From NCBI RefSeq assembly GCF_026898135.2, contig NZ_CP114035.2, forward strand, positions 186,001-250,000: 64,000 nt of DNA, given 5' to 3'. Numbering within the stretch: the first letter of the stretch is position 1; every line of letters begins with the position of its first letter. The notes under the pieces were generated by a model, which was not told the DNA's origin, made no database searches, and saw only the letters and a program-made list of their open reading frames with translations. The stretch is from Pseudomonas fortuita. Lineage in GTDB: Bacteria; Pseudomonadota; Gammaproteobacteria; Pseudomonadales; Pseudomonadaceae. Shown here piece by piece: positions 54,192-63,014 of this stretch. The translations under genes were made by a program, and so were the position numbers.

Positions 54192-54629
54192 TCATTCGCC
54201 GCGGATGTACTGCTCCAGTTGCCGAATCAGGCTGGCCTGTTCGGTGATGGTTTCCTTGACCAGGTCGCCGATGGACAGCAGGCCGAGCAGTTTGCCGTTG
54301 TCGACCACCGGCAGGTGACGCAGGTGACGGTCGGTCATCAGGTTCATGCAGAAATCGAGCTTCTGCTTTGGCTCTACGGTGACCACGGGTGCACTCATGA
54401 TTTCGCGCACCGGGGTGGCGGCGGAAGAGCGGCCCTTGAGTACCAGTTTGCGCGCATAGTCCCGTTCACTGACGATACCCACCACCTGGTTGCCCTCGAC
54501 CACGGGTAACGCACCGACGTTTTTCTCCGCCAGCATTTTCAGGGCGTCAAGCACCGAGTCATCCGGGCCGATGGTGTATACGGTCTGGTGCTGGGACTTG
54601 GTCTTGAGGATTTGTTCGACGGTCTTCAT
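54192..54629 (-). CDS. CBS-domain pair protein
   Basis: 145 residues made only of two CBS motifs: first TVYTIGPDDSVLDALKMLAE with GALPVVEGNQVVGIVSERDY, second PVVTVEPKQKLDFCMNLMTD with HLPVVDNGKLLGLLSIGDLV. Such stand-alone pairs bind adenosine nucleotides (AMP/ATP/NADH) and regulate partner proteins as energy sensors. Partner not evident. Confidence 0.93.
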   Translation of the reverse strand: MKTVEQILKTKSQHQTVYTIGPDDSVLDALKMLAEKNVGALPVVEGNQVVGIVSERDYARKLVLKGRSSAATPVREIMSAPVVTVEPKQKLDFCMNLMTDRHLRHLPVVDNGKLLGLLSIGDLVKETITEQASLIRQLEQYIRGE

Positions 54630-54752
54630 ACGGGCCTCTGCGGGTGAAAAAGCGCTGTCTCGGAGTAACTAAAGCATCCGGCACGGCGCTCTGCACGGCA
54701 ATGCAGGAAACGGCATGGAGTCGATTGAAAAACGTCATGGGTGTCCGCCTGT

Positions 54753-54786
54753 GCCGGCCTTCGCGGCTAAAGCCGCGAAGGCCGGC
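54753..54786. repeat. Short perfect REP-like hairpin
   Basis: gccggccttcgcggc-taaa-gccgcgaaggccggc: 15-bp perfect arms and 4-base loop, 8 bp beyond the M20 peptidase stop (minus) and 124 bp before the CBS gene. Probably ends the peptidase transcript. Confidence 0.75.
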
Positions 54787-54794
54787 CCTGCCTA

Positions 54795-56525
54795 TCAAAG
54801 CTTCGGCATCTGCCCGATCCGCGCCACCATTTCGCTCACTACCTGCAGGTCGAGCATGAACTGCTCTACGGTCTTGAACTCATTGTCGTTGTGCCCGGTG
54901 TATTTCACATCCGGCATGGCAAGGCCGAACTGCACGCCGTTGGGCAGGTCGTGCACCGAGGTTGCACCGGCCGAGGTACCGAACTCATGCTTCATGCCCA
55001 GGTTCTCGCTGGCTACAGCCAGCAGGGCCTTGACCCACTCGCCTTCGGGGTTGCGGTACATCGGCTCATCCAGGCTGTAGTCGAATGCCACCGAGATATG
55101 GCTCTTATGGGTCCAGTTGCCCAGCTTGCCAACCAGCTCGTCCTTGATCGTGGCAATCGGCTTGCCCTTGGGAATGCGCAGGTTCACCGCCAGTTTCAGG
55201 CCTTTGTCATCCACCCCTACAAAGGTTGGCGATGCAGTCAGCGGGCCCATGAACGCGTCCTTGAACGCCACGCCCAGTTTGTTCCCCAGGTAGTCCAGGC
55301 CCCAGTTGTCAGCAGCGTAGCGGGCGGCGTCGGTGAAGTGGTTGTGCTTGAGCGGCACCTGCTGGCCGAGGCCATTGATGAAGTCGAGCATGCGCGCCAC
55401 CGGGTTGACCCCGGACTCCGGTTCCGAGGAGTGGGCAGAAACACCGGTCACGGTGAGCAGTACCTGTTTGCCATCGGCCTTGGCGTCGATGCTGAAGTCG
55501 CCCCCATGCTGCTTCACATATTTGGCACCAGCCTGCTGCAGGTGTTTGGCCAGCTGTGCAGGGTTGTCGGCGTTCAGGGTGGCTACCGATGTGGTCGGGA
55601 TCTGATTGGTGGCCAGGCCGCCGGTCAGGTTGACGATTTCAGCACCTTTGCCGCTGGCCTGGCGCTTGCTGAAGCTGGCCATGACCGTGCCGTAGCCTTT
55701 CTCGGCGATCACCACCGGGTAGCCGCCGTCCAGGGCCAGGTTGTAATCGGGGGTAGGGTTGCGTTCGAAGTAGTAGGGTATGGCATCACCGCTGGTTTCT
55801 TCGGTGGTGTCGATCAGCAGCTTGAACTGCCGGGCGAGTGGCAGGTTTTCGTCCTTGGCCACTTTCAACGCGTACATTGCCACCACAATGCCGTTCTTGT
55901 CGTCTTCTGTGCCGCGACCGTACATGCGGTCGCCCACCAGGGTGACTTTGAACGGGTCCAGGCGGGTGCCGTCGGCCAGCTTCCAGTTGTCCGGGTTGAC
56001 CGGCACAACGTCGGCATGGGCATGTATACCGATCACTTCCTTGCCGCTGCCGAGCGAAATCTCGTACACCCGGTTGTCGATGTTGCGGAAGGCTAGGCCG
56101 AAGCTGTCGGCCAGGGCCTTGATCTTGTCGGCAATCTTGAGGAACTCGGGGTTCTCGTACTGCGGCGTACCCTCGATGTTGAAGGTGGGGATGGCTACCA
56201 GCTCGCGCAGGGTTTCGGTAGCGGCCTTGCCATACTTGATGCGGGTATACAGGCCGAGCAGGCGGTTGATTTCGTCTTGTTGCTCGGCGGCCAATGGCTT
56301 GTTGGCCAGGTAGGCATCGAGGGTTGCCTCAAGGTCGGCGGCCTTGGCTTGCTCGCTGCCTTTGAGCTTGTCGAGGAACTGCCTGAAGTCGCTTGGGTTG
56401 CTGCCGTCGAAAGTTTTGACGATGGCAGCGGACTGCTGTTGGGAGAGGTTGGCCTGGGCCGGCTGGGTGAACAGGCCGATGCTGGCCAGCAGCAGGGTGG
56501 TGGCGGTGAGTTTTTTCAGGTGCAT
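54795..56525 (-). CDS. Secreted M20-family dipeptidase
   Basis: 576 residues from ATG 56525, which gives an immediate signal peptide ([20 protein letters not shown], cut after PAQA); AAGGA lies 12 bases upstream. Starts at 56537 or 56558 are possible. Zinc ligands of the M20 family: HAHADVVPV (His and Asp), [10 protein letters not shown] (bridging Asp), DTTEETSGD (general-base Glu and Glu ligand) and GHNDNE near the C-terminus. Longer than the usual 400-470 residues, with a helical N-terminal extension of about 100 residues. Likely a periplasmic dipeptidase of the PepV/Sapep type. Confidence 0.9.
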   Translation of the reverse strand: MHLKKLTATTLLLASIGLFTQPAQANLSQQQSAAIVKTFDGSNPSDFRQFLDKLKGSEQAKAADLEATLDAYLANKPLAAEQQDEINRLLGLYTRIKYGKAATETLRELVAIPTFNIEGTPQYENPEFLKIADKIKALADSFGLAFRNIDNRVYEISLGSGKEVIGIHAHADVVPVNPDNWKLADGTRLDPFKVTLVGDRMYGRGTEDDKNGIVVAMYALKVAKDENLPLARQFKLLIDTTEETSGDAIPYYFERNPTPDYNLALDGGYPVVIAEKGYGTVMASFSKRQASGKGAEIVNLTGGLATNQIPTTSVATLNADNPAQLAKHLQQAGAKYVKQHGGDFSIDAKADGKQVLLTVTGVSAHSSEPESGVNPVARMLDFINGLGQQVPLKHNHFTDAARYAADNWGLDYLGNKLGVAFKDAFMGPLTASPTFVGVDDKGLKLAVNLRIPKGKPIATIKDELVGKLGNWTHKSHISVAFDYSLDEPMYRNPEGEWVKALLAVASENLGMKHEFGTSAGATSVHDLPNGVQFGLAMPDVKYTGHNDNEFKTVEQFMLDLQVVSEMVARIGQMPKL

Positions 56526-56649
56526 GGTTGCGCGCATTCCTTCGCCAGTCATTGTCATGGGTTACCCGTCAGAAAACGGGAAGACGCCCACGCTAACACC
56601 AATGACCCGTGGCACGGGAGTACCAGAAACGCGACATGTCGCACAAACG

Positions 56650-56682
56650 AAAAAGCCCCGGGCCAAGGCCCAGGGCTTTTTT
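56650..56682 (-). terminator. Terminator of tRNA-Arg, with T runs on both strands
   Basis: aaaaagccc-c-gggcc / ggccc-a-gggcttttt stem (one C-A mismatch), loop of two bases, flanked by an A run on one side and a T run on the other. It lies just beyond the tRNA's 3' end, so it ends the minus-strand tRNA transcript; it can act in both directions. Confidence 0.85.
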
Positions 56683-56686
56683 GATA

Positions 56687-56763
56687 TGGCGCACTCGGCG
56701 GGATTCGAACCCACGACCCCTGCCTTCGGAGGGCAGTACTCTATCCAGCTGAGCTACGAGTGC
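56687..56763 (-). tRNA. tRNA-Arg (anticodon CCG), CCA encoded
   Basis: 77 nt. Acceptor stem GCACTCG / CGAGTGC, D-loop with AGCTCAGCTGGATAGAG, anticodon arm CTGCC-CTCCGAA-GGCAG giving anticodon CCG, T-arm GGGTTCGAATCCC, discriminator G and genomic CCA. All cloverleaf stems can be drawn. Reads the CGG codon, common in this high-GC genome. Confidence 0.97.
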
Positions 56764-56923
56764 AACGCGCACGCATGATACCCATCTGAATCGGTGGCGT
56801 CCATCGCCTTGATCTGTGGCCTTTTTTCCTCTGTTGCCAGCACCGACAACCAGGATTTCATCTATCCATATGCGAAATGAATATTTCCGCTAGCCGGTTT
56901 ATGCCCACTATCCTCTGGTCACA

Positions 56924-56939
56924 ACTTGTTATAACAAGT
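56924..56939. promoter_or_regulatory. Perfect 16-bp palindrome before the GntR gene (probable operator)
   Basis: acttgttataacaagt is a perfect inverted repeat, 22 bp before the ATG, in an AT-rich stretch. It fits the GntR/HutC-type operator pattern (cTTGT..ACAAg) and is placed to allow autoregulation of the following operon. Confidence 0.6.
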
Positions 56940-56961
56940 AACCGATCAGCGAAGAGATCCC

Positions 56962-57711
56962 ATGGCCGAACTGCTCCCCCTGTCCCCGGTACCGCTCTAC
57001 ACCCAGCTCAAGGAACTGCTGCGCGAGCGCATCCTCGACGGCACTTATCCACCGCACAGCCGCATGCCGTCTGAAAGCGAGCTGGGCAAGGCTTTCGACG
57101 TCAGCCGCATCACCGTGCGCCAGGCGCTGGGCGACCTGCAGAAGGAAGGGTTGATCTTCAAGATCCACGGCAAAGGCACATTCGTCGCCAAGCCCAAGGC
57201 GTTCCAGAACGTCAGTACCCTGCAGGGCCTGGGTGAGTCGATGACGCAGATGGGCTACGAGGTGATCAACCGCCTGCGTAGCTTGCGCCATGTGCCGGCC
57301 AACGCTTTGGTGGCCGCCCGGCTGCAGGTCGAGGAGGGCAGCCTGGTGACCGAGATCCGGCGGGTGCGGCTGATCAACCGCGAGCCGGTATCGCTTGAAC
57401 TGACCTGGCTGCCCAAGGCTGTCGGCGAAAAACTGGAGAAGGCCGACCTGGTCACCCGCGACATCTTCCTGTTGCTGGAAAACGACTGCGGCATCGCCCT
57501 TGGCCATGCCGACCTGGCCATCGATGCGGTGCTGGCCGACAGCGACCTGACTCAGGCCCTGGATGTTGAAGAAGGCTCCCCGATCATGCGCATCGAGCGC
57601 CTGACCCATGCTGCCGACGGCACGCCACTGGACTTCGAACACCTTTACTACCGCGGCGATGCCTTCCAGTACCGCCTGCGCATTGACCGTCAGAAGGGGG
57701 GCAAGGCATGA
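56962..57711 (+). CDS. GntR-family regulator, HutC subfamily
   Basis: 249 residues. Winged helix-turn-helix VPLYTQLKELLRERILDGTY, MPSESELGKAFDVSRITVRQ, ALGDLQKEGLIFKIHGKGTF, then a UTRA ligand domain (about 95-245: SLRHVPANALVAARLQVEEG, VSLELTWLPKAVGEKLEKAD, RIERLTHAADGTPLDFEHLY). HutC-type regulators repress catabolic or uptake operons until a small ligand binds UTRA. The stop overlaps the flavoprotein gene (ATGA), so it is the first gene of the operon it probably controls. Confidence 0.93.
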   Translation: MAELLPLSPVPLYTQLKELLRERILDGTYPPHSRMPSESELGKAFDVSRITVRQALGDLQKEGLIFKIHGKGTFVAKPKAFQNVSTLQGLGESMTQMGYEVINRLRSLRHVPANALVAARLQVEEGSLVTEIRRVRLINREPVSLELTWLPKAVGEKLEKADLVTRDIFLLLENDCGIALGHADLAIDAVLADSDLTQALDVEEGSPIMRIERLTHAADGTPLDFEHLYYRGDAFQYRLRIDRQKGGKA

Positions 57712-59432
57712 GCATCCAGACCCAGGACTACGACATCATCGTCATCGGTGGCGGCACCGCCGGGCCAATGGCGGCGATCAAGGCCAAGGAGCAGGACAAA
57801 AGCCTGCGCGTGCTGCTGCTGGACAAGGCCAACGTCAAGCGCAGCGGCGCGATCAGCATGGGCATGGACGGGCTGAACAACGCCATTATCCCCGGCCACG
57901 CCACCCCCGAGCAGTACACCAAGGAAATCACCGTAGCCAATGACGGTATCGTCAACCAGGCCACGGTGCATGCCTACGCTACCCACAGTTTTGAAACCAT
58001 CGAGCAGCTCGACCGCTGGGGCGTGAAGTTCGAGAAGGACGAGACGGGCGACTACGCGGTGAAAAAGGTTCACCACATGGGCGCCTACGTGTTGCCCATG
58101 CCCGAAGGGCACGACATCAAGAAGGTGTTGTACCGCCAGCTCAAGCGTGCCCGGGTCGAGATCAGCAACCGTATGGTCTGCACCCGTGTGCTGCTCGATG
58201 GCGAAGGCGCCGCCGCGGGTGTGCTGGGCTTCGACTGCCGCAGCGGCGAGTTTCGCGTGGTGCGGGCCAAGGCGGTGATCCTGGCCTGTGGCGCCGCCGG
58301 GCGGCTGGGCCTGCCGTCGTCAGGCTATTTGATGGGTACCTACGAGAACCCGACCAACGCCGGCGACGGTTACGTCATGGCCTACCATGCAGGTGCCGAG
58401 CTGGCCAACCTCGAGTGCTTCCAGATCAACCCGCTGATCAAGGACTACAACGGCCCGGCCTGTGCCTACGTTACCGGTCCGCTGGGTGGGTACACCGCCA
58501 ACAGCAAGGGTGAGCGCTTCATCGAGTGCGACTACTGGAGCGGCCAGATGATGTGGGAGTTCCACCAGGAGCTCGAAGGCGGCAATGGCCCGGTGTTCCT
58601 CAAGCTTGATCACCTGGCCGAAGAGACCATCCAGAATATCGAAGAAATCCTGCACAGCAACGAGCGCCCCAGCCGTGGCCAGTTCCACGCCGGGCGTGGC
58701 ACCGACTATCGCCAGCACATGGTCGAAATGCACATCTCCGAAATCGGTTTTTGCTCCGGGCATTCGGCATCCGGCGTGTGGGTCAATGAAAAGGCCGAAA
58801 CCAGCGTCAAAGGGTTGTATGCCGCAGGCGATATGGCTGCGGTGCCGCACAACTACATGCTCGGCGCCTTTACCTATGGCTGGTTCGCCGGCGTAAACGC
58901 CGCGCACTACGTGGCCGGGCGCGAACTCGCCGAGGTTGATGCCGCACAGGTGGAGCGCGAGCGCGCGCGGGTGTTTGCCCCGCTGCAGCGTGAGCATGGC
59001 CTGCCGCCCGCCCAGGTCGAGTACAAGCTCAGGCGCATGGTCAACGATTACCTGCAGCCGCCCAAGGTGACCAAGAAGATGGAAATTGGCCTGGCGCGCT
59101 TTGCCGAGATCGAGCGTGACCTTGAGCAGATGAAAGCCAGCAACCCTCATGAACTGATGCGTGCGATGGAAGTGTCAGTGATTCGCGACTGCGCCGAGAT
59201 GGCGGCGCGCGCCTCGCTGTTCCGCGAGGAAAGTCGGTGGGGGTTGTACCACCACCGGGTGGATTTCCCTGAGCGCAACGATGGCGAGTGGTTTTGCCAT
59301 TGCCACCTGAAAAAAGGTGAGAACGGTGAAATGACCAGTTTCAAGAAGGCTGTCGAACCCTACCTGATTGCCCTGGAAGCCGATGAGCAGACCGCTTATG
59401 ACCGGTTGCGGGTGAAGGCTGATGCAGCGTGA
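57708..59432 (+). CDS. AprA-like FAD-dependent oxidoreductase (fumarate reductase/succinate dehydrogenase flavoprotein superfamily)
   Basis: 574 residues. Dinucleotide fold IIVIGGGTAGPMAA (G14, G16, G19), FAD-contacting RSGAISMGMDGLNNAI, the second FAD strand VKGLYAAGDMAAVP (368-380), and a helical C-terminal third ending in a Cys-x-Cys (WFCHCHLKKG). Several segments follow adenylylsulfate reductase alpha (AprA): SGAISMGMD, IKDYNGPACAYV where AprA has KDGYGPVGAWF, and SGHSASGVWV where AprA has the catalytic His (here His352). The Arg expected just before KDGYGP in AprA (R265 in A. fulgidus, from memory) is a hydrophobic residue here. It is coupled to the GntR gene, and its electron partner is the ferredoxin 162 bp downstream. 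Reaction unknown. Confidence 0.85.
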   Translation: MSIQTQDYDIIVIGGGTAGPMAAIKAKEQDKSLRVLLLDKANVKRSGAISMGMDGLNNAIIPGHATPEQYTKEITVANDGIVNQATVHAYATHSFETIEQLDRWGVKFEKDETGDYAVKKVHHMGAYVLPMPEGHDIKKVLYRQLKRARVEISNRMVCTRVLLDGEGAAAGVLGFDCRSGEFRVVRAKAVILACGAAGRLGLPSSGYLMGTYENPTNAGDGYVMAYHAGAELANLECFQINPLIKDYNGPACAYVTGPLGGYTANSKGERFIECDYWSGQMMWEFHQELEGGNGPVFLKLDHLAEETIQNIEEILHSNERPSRGQFHAGRGTDYRQHMVEMHISEIGFCSGHSASGVWVNEKAETSVKGLYAAGDMAAVPHNYMLGAFTYGWFAGVNAAHYVAGRELAEVDAAQVERERARVFAPLQREHGLPPAQVEYKLRRMVNDYLQPPKVTKKMEIGLARFAEIERDLEQMKASNPHELMRAMEVSVIRDCAEMAARASLFREESRWGLYHHRVDFPERNDGEWFCHCHLKKGENGEMTSFKKAVEPYLIALEADEQTAYDRLRVKADAA

Positions 59433-59451
59433 ATGGGGCTGCTTCACAGCC

Positions 59452-59537
59452 CAGTCGCCGGCAAGCCGGCTCCCACAGGTACTGCATCGGCGGTGAAGTC
59501 TGCACCCTCCTGTGGGAGCTGGCTTGCCGGCGATGAG
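59452..59537 (+). repeat. REP inverted pair inside the flavoprotein-ferredoxin gap
   Basis: cagtcgccggcaagccggctcccacag (59452-59478) faces ctgtgggagctggcttgccggcgatg (59510-59535). Unusual for a position within an apparent operon; it could lower or stabilise one part of the message. Confidence 0.85.
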
Positions 59538-59594
59538 GCCATCAGCCTCTGCAAAAAACAGAACGAGGGCCACAGGCCCCAAGGACTCCGTGAA

Positions 59595-59840
59595 ATGGCC
59601 TACCAGCCGCAAGAAATCTTCTTTCGCAGCAGCGCCCCGGTCACCATCGACGAAGACAAATGCATCGCCGAAAAAGGCTGCACCGTGTGCGTCGAGGTTT
59701 GCCCCATGGACCTGCTGGCGATCAACCCAGCCACGCAAAAGGCCTACATGGCCTTCGATGAATGCTGGTACTGCATGCCCTGCGAGAAGGATTGCCCCAC
59801 TGGCGCGGTGAAGGTCGACATTCCGTACCTGCTCCGCTGA
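59595..59840 (+). CDS. AprB-like two-[4Fe-4S] ferredoxin
   Basis: 81 residues from ATG 59595 (aagga 9 bases upstream); the frame is open to 59433 but that part is REP sequence. Two cluster motifs: C23-x5-C29-x2-C32-x3-C36P and C57-x2-C60-x2-C63-x3-C67P. The expanded first spacing (KCIAEKGCTVCVEVCP) and the aromatic linker FDECWYCMPC recall the beta subunit of adenylylsulfate reductase. It should carry electrons to or from the flavoprotein. Confidence 0.9.
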   Translation: MAYQPQEIFFRSSAPVTIDEDKCIAEKGCTVCVEVCPMDLLAINPATQKAYMAFDECWYCMPCEKDCPTGAVKVDIPYLLR

Positions 59841-59958
59841 TTCATCCTGCCATCCGGTCAACCCCCGGACGCCCTCCTGCTGTGCCCCTCGTTTCCCACC
59901 ACCCAAGCCGGGGGCGGAGACGACGCCAACTCTTATAACGATTCGAGGGGAAATACCC

Positions 59959-61365
59959 ATGCGCCTTGCAGCAACCGTGGCCGGCCTCGCGCTGGCGCTC
60001 ACTGGCCTGAACGCCAGCGCCGAAACCATCCGCATCGCGATCGGCACCCAGGACACCACCATCAACTGCGCCACCGGCGGCCTGCTGATACGTGAGCTGG
60101 GCCTGCTGGACAAGTACCTGCCGCACGACGGCAAGTATAAGGATGCGACCTACCAGATCGAATGGAAGAACTTCACCAGCGGTGCGCCGCTGACCAACGA
60201 AATGGTCGCCGGCAAACTCGACTTCGGCGCCATGGCCGACTTCCCGGGGTCGTTCAACGGCGTTGCCCACCTGGATGCCGGCAAGCGCAGCCTGTTCATC
60301 AGTGTGCTGTCAGGCAGCGTGCATGGCAGCGGCAACGGCATCGTCGTGCCCGCCGCGTCCAGCGTGCAGTCGCTGGCGGAGCTCAAGGGCAAGACCATTT
60401 CGGTGCCGTTTGCTTCCACTGCCCACGGCATGCTGTTGCGCGCCGTCGCAGCCCAGGGTTGGGACCCGCAGAAGGATGTGCGGATCATCGCCCAGGCGCC
60501 GGAGATCGCCGGTTCCGCCCTGCGCAGCAACCGCATCGAGGCCCACGCCGACTTTGTGCCGTTCGCCGAGCTGTTCCCCAACCGGGGTTTTGCCCGCAAG
60601 ATCTATGACGGCGCCCAGGCCAACGCACCGACGTTCCATGGTGCCCTGGTCGATGCCGACTACGCGAAGAAGTACCCGGAAGTGGTCACCGCCTACCTGC
60701 GCGCCAGCCTTGAAGCCGACCGCCTGATCGCTGCGGAGCCTGAAAAGTACAGCGAATTGATCGAGAAGGTCACGGGGATCGAAGCCGAGGTCAATTACCT
60801 GTTCCATGGCCCGCTCGGCCTGCAGACCCGCGACCTGACCTGGAAGCCTGAATATCGCCAGGCAGTCGCAACGTCCATCGATACGCTCAAACTGCTGAAA
60901 AAGACCGACCGTGGTCTGGACACCGACAAGTTCATCGACGACCAGTACATCCGCGGGGCCTTCAAGGAAGCTGGGCTGGGTTACGACAAGGCGCTGAAGA
61001 ACTACGACCCGTTACCGCTCAAAGCCAATGATGCGCTGACCGGCAAGCCGATCACCGATTTCAGCCGCCTGGCACAGGTCTGGGTGCGTGGTGAAGACAA
61101 GGTACGCCACTACGCTTCGCCAGAAGCGGCCCTTGGCGCCCTGGCCCAACTGGAGCAGGAAGGCAAGGACATCCGCGCCATCTACGCCCAGGCCGCCGAC
61201 AGCGGGATCAAGTTGCTGGCCAACCAGGCCTGGTTCGTGCGCAACGGCAACGGCGAACTGGCGGCGTTCCTGCTCAAGGACCAAGCCGAGCAGTACGCCA
61301 AGGCTCATGGTGGCGAGGCGCTGGACTTCGTCAGTGCCAACCAGAAGCTGGTCGCCCAGCGCTGA
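59959..61365 (+). CDS. Nitrate/sulfonate-type substrate-binding protein with NosL-like C-terminal extension
   Basis: 468 residues; usual members are about 320. Signal peptide cut near LNASA (residue 21), then ETIRIAIGTQDTTINCATGG, VAGKLDFGAMADFPGSFNGV, LAELKGKTISVPFASTAHGM (NMT1/SsuA-type lobes). From about residue 375 a separate module: WVRGEDKVRHYASPEAALGA, GKDIRAIYAQAADSGIKLLA, NQAWFVRNGNGELAAFLLKD, KAHGGEALDF. This follows the pattern of the NosL copper chaperone but lacks its N-terminal Cys-Met ligand. SD gagggg. Third structural gene of the operon; binds the imported compound in the periplasm. Confidence 0.85.
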   Translation: MRLAATVAGLALALTGLNASAETIRIAIGTQDTTINCATGGLLIRELGLLDKYLPHDGKYKDATYQIEWKNFTSGAPLTNEMVAGKLDFGAMADFPGSFNGVAHLDAGKRSLFISVLSGSVHGSGNGIVVPAASSVQSLAELKGKTISVPFASTAHGMLLRAVAAQGWDPQKDVRIIAQAPEIAGSALRSNRIEAHADFVPFAELFPNRGFARKIYDGAQANAPTFHGALVDADYAKKYPEVVTAYLRASLEADRLIAAEPEKYSELIEKVTGIEAEVNYLFHGPLGLQTRDLTWKPEYRQAVATSIDTLKLLKKTDRGLDTDKFIDDQYIRGAFKEAGLGYDKALKNYDPLPLKANDALTGKPITDFSRLAQVWVRGEDKVRHYASPEAALGALAQLEQEGKDIRAIYAQAADSGIKLLANQAWFVRNGNGELAAFLLKDQAEQYAKAHGGEALDFVSANQKLVAQR

Positions 61366-61380
61366 CCGGGAGCCACCGAC

Positions 61381-62163
61381 ATGACCCGCAACCTCAAGCG
61401 CTGGCCGCTGCGCCTGGCTTCGCTGCTGGCCTGCCTGCTGTTCTGGCAACTGGCGGCAAGCGTGAAGCTGGACCTCGGTCTGCTGACGTTCACCTATGTC
61501 CCCACACCCAAGGCGGTGCTGGAAGCTGCCTGGCAATTGCTGACCTCCAGCACGCTGCTGGCGCACCTGGGCAGCAGCCTGTCGCGGGTATTTGCCGGTT
61601 ATGCCACTGCGGCGCTGACTGGCGTGGCCCTGGGGTTGCTGATCGGCCGCTCGAAATGGGCTGAAGACACCCTGCTGCCGCCGCTGGAAGTGCTACGGCC
61701 GATTCCGGCGGTGGCGTGGATTCCGCTGGCGATCCTGATGTTCCCGTCGTCGGAACTGTCGATGGTGTTCATCACGTTCACCGGCGCGTTGTTCCCCATC
61801 CTGCTCAATACCGTGCACGGCGTGGAGGCTGTCGACCCGCGGCTGGTGGCATCGGCGCGCAGCCTCGGTGCCGGGCGCTGGGCGATCCTGCGCGAAGTGG
61901 TATTGCCTGGGGCGTTGCCCAGTATCGTCACAGGCCTGGCCATCGGCATGGGGACTTCATGGTTCTGTCTGGTCACTGCCGAGATGATTTCCGGGCAGTT
62001 CGGCATCGGCTACTACACCTGGGAGTCCTACACCTTGCAAAACTACCCGGACATCATCGTCGGCATGCTGCTGATCGGCGTGCTGGGCATGGGTAGCAGT
62101 GCCCTGGTCAAGCGCATCGGCGAGCTGGCCACGCCCTGGTACCGCACGCGGAGGGCCGGGTGA
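61381..62163 (+). CDS. ABC transporter permease (SsuC/TauC/NrtB-like)
   Basis: 260 residues, about six membrane helices starting at residue 10 (LRLASLLACLLFWQLAASVK). The EAA loop is visible as SARSLGAGRWAILREVVLPG with ALPSIVTGLAIGMGTSWF. SD gggag 7-8 bases upstream of ATG 61381. The stop TGA overlaps the ATPase start (TGATG). Works with the binding protein just upstream. Confidence 0.93.
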   Translation: MTRNLKRWPLRLASLLACLLFWQLAASVKLDLGLLTFTYVPTPKAVLEAAWQLLTSSTLLAHLGSSLSRVFAGYATAALTGVALGLLIGRSKWAEDTLLPPLEVLRPIPAVAWIPLAILMFPSSELSMVFITFTGALFPILLNTVHGVEAVDPRLVASARSLGAGRWAILREVVLPGALPSIVTGLAIGMGTSWFCLVTAEMISGQFGIGYYTWESYTLQNYPDIIVGMLLIGVLGMGSSALVKRIGELATPWYRTRRAG

Positions 62164-63014
62164 TGAACAGCTTTCAACTTGCGCCAGGGCGTATCGAAGG
62201 GCATGGCCTGTCGATACGCCTGGGGCACGGCAGCGACGCGTTCGAGGCCGTGCAGCGCTTGGACTTTGCCGTAGAGCCTGGCGAGTTTGTCTGCATCCTC
62301 GGCCCCTCTGGTTGTGGCAAGTCGACGTTGCTCGGCGCCTTGGCCGGGCACCTGGTGCCCAGCAGCGGCCAGTTGAAGGTGGACGGCCAGCCCGTTTCCG
62401 GTCCGTCGCCGCAGCGTGGCATGGTATTCCAGCATCACACCTTGCTGCCTTGGCGAAGCGTGCTCGACAACGTGGCCTTCGGCCTGAAGATGCAGGGCCT
62501 GGGCCGGGCCGAACGTCACCGGCAAGCACGCGAAATGTTGCAACTGGTAGGGCTGGCCGACTTTGCCGGGCGCTGGCCCAGCCAGCTGTCAGGCGGTATG
62601 CAGCAACGGGCCGAAATTGCCCGGGTGCTGATCAACCGCCCGGGGCTATTGCTGATGGATGAACCCTTCGGCGCCCTGGATGCGCAAACCCGTGCACGCA
62701 TGCAGGAGCTGTTGCTGGATATCTGGGCAAGCATCCGTACCACCGTGGTGTTCGTCACCCACGATATCGACGAAGCGCTGTTCCTGGCCGACCGTATTCT
62801 GGTGATGAGCCCGCGCCCCGGTCGCTTTATCGAAGACATGCGCCTGGACTTTGCGCGGCCACGCCGCACCCGCCTGCTGACCACCCCTGAATTCACCCAC
62901 CTCAAGCGTCACTGCCTGGCGTTGCTGCGCCACGAGGAAGGCCGCGAACTGCCGCGCCTGACCCCGTTGGGCCTGCCGGCCACCGACCACCCACCGCTAC
63001 GGATCGCGCTATGA
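62163..63014 (+). CDS. ABC transporter ATP-binding protein (SsuB/TauB/NrtD-like)
   Basis: 283 residues from ATG 62163; a GTG one codon earlier (62160) is possible. Walker A GPSGCGKST, Q-loop MVFQHHTLLPW, signature LSGGMQQRAEIARVL, Walker B GLLLMDEPFGALDAQ, H-loop FVTHDIDEALF. The short C-terminal tail (about 45 residues after the core) is basic. The stop overlaps the HEAT gene (ATGA). Confidence 0.94.
   Translation: MNSFQLAPGRIEGHGLSIRLGHGSDAFEAVQRLDFAVEPGEFVCILGPSGCGKSTLLGALAGHLVPSSGQLKVDGQPVSGPSPQRGMVFQHHTLLPWRSVLDNVAFGLKMQGLGRAERHRQAREMLQLVGLADFAGRWPSQLSGGMQQRAEIARVLINRPGLLLMDEPFGALDAQTRARMQELLLDIWASIRTTVVFVTHDIDEALFLADRILVMSPRPGRFIEDMRLDFARPRRTRLLTTPEFTHLKRHCLALLRHEEGRELPRLTPLGLPATDHPPLRIAL

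Noticed and set aside
54891..56096. Plus-strand frame of 401 codons inside the M20 peptidase
   Set aside because: The minus strand has the signal peptide and all zinc ligands; the plus frame has no recognisable domain or ribosome site.
56650..56763. tRNA-Arg as an integration site for a genomic island
   Set aside because: No direct repeat of the tRNA 3' end, integrase or composition change was seen on either side within the window.
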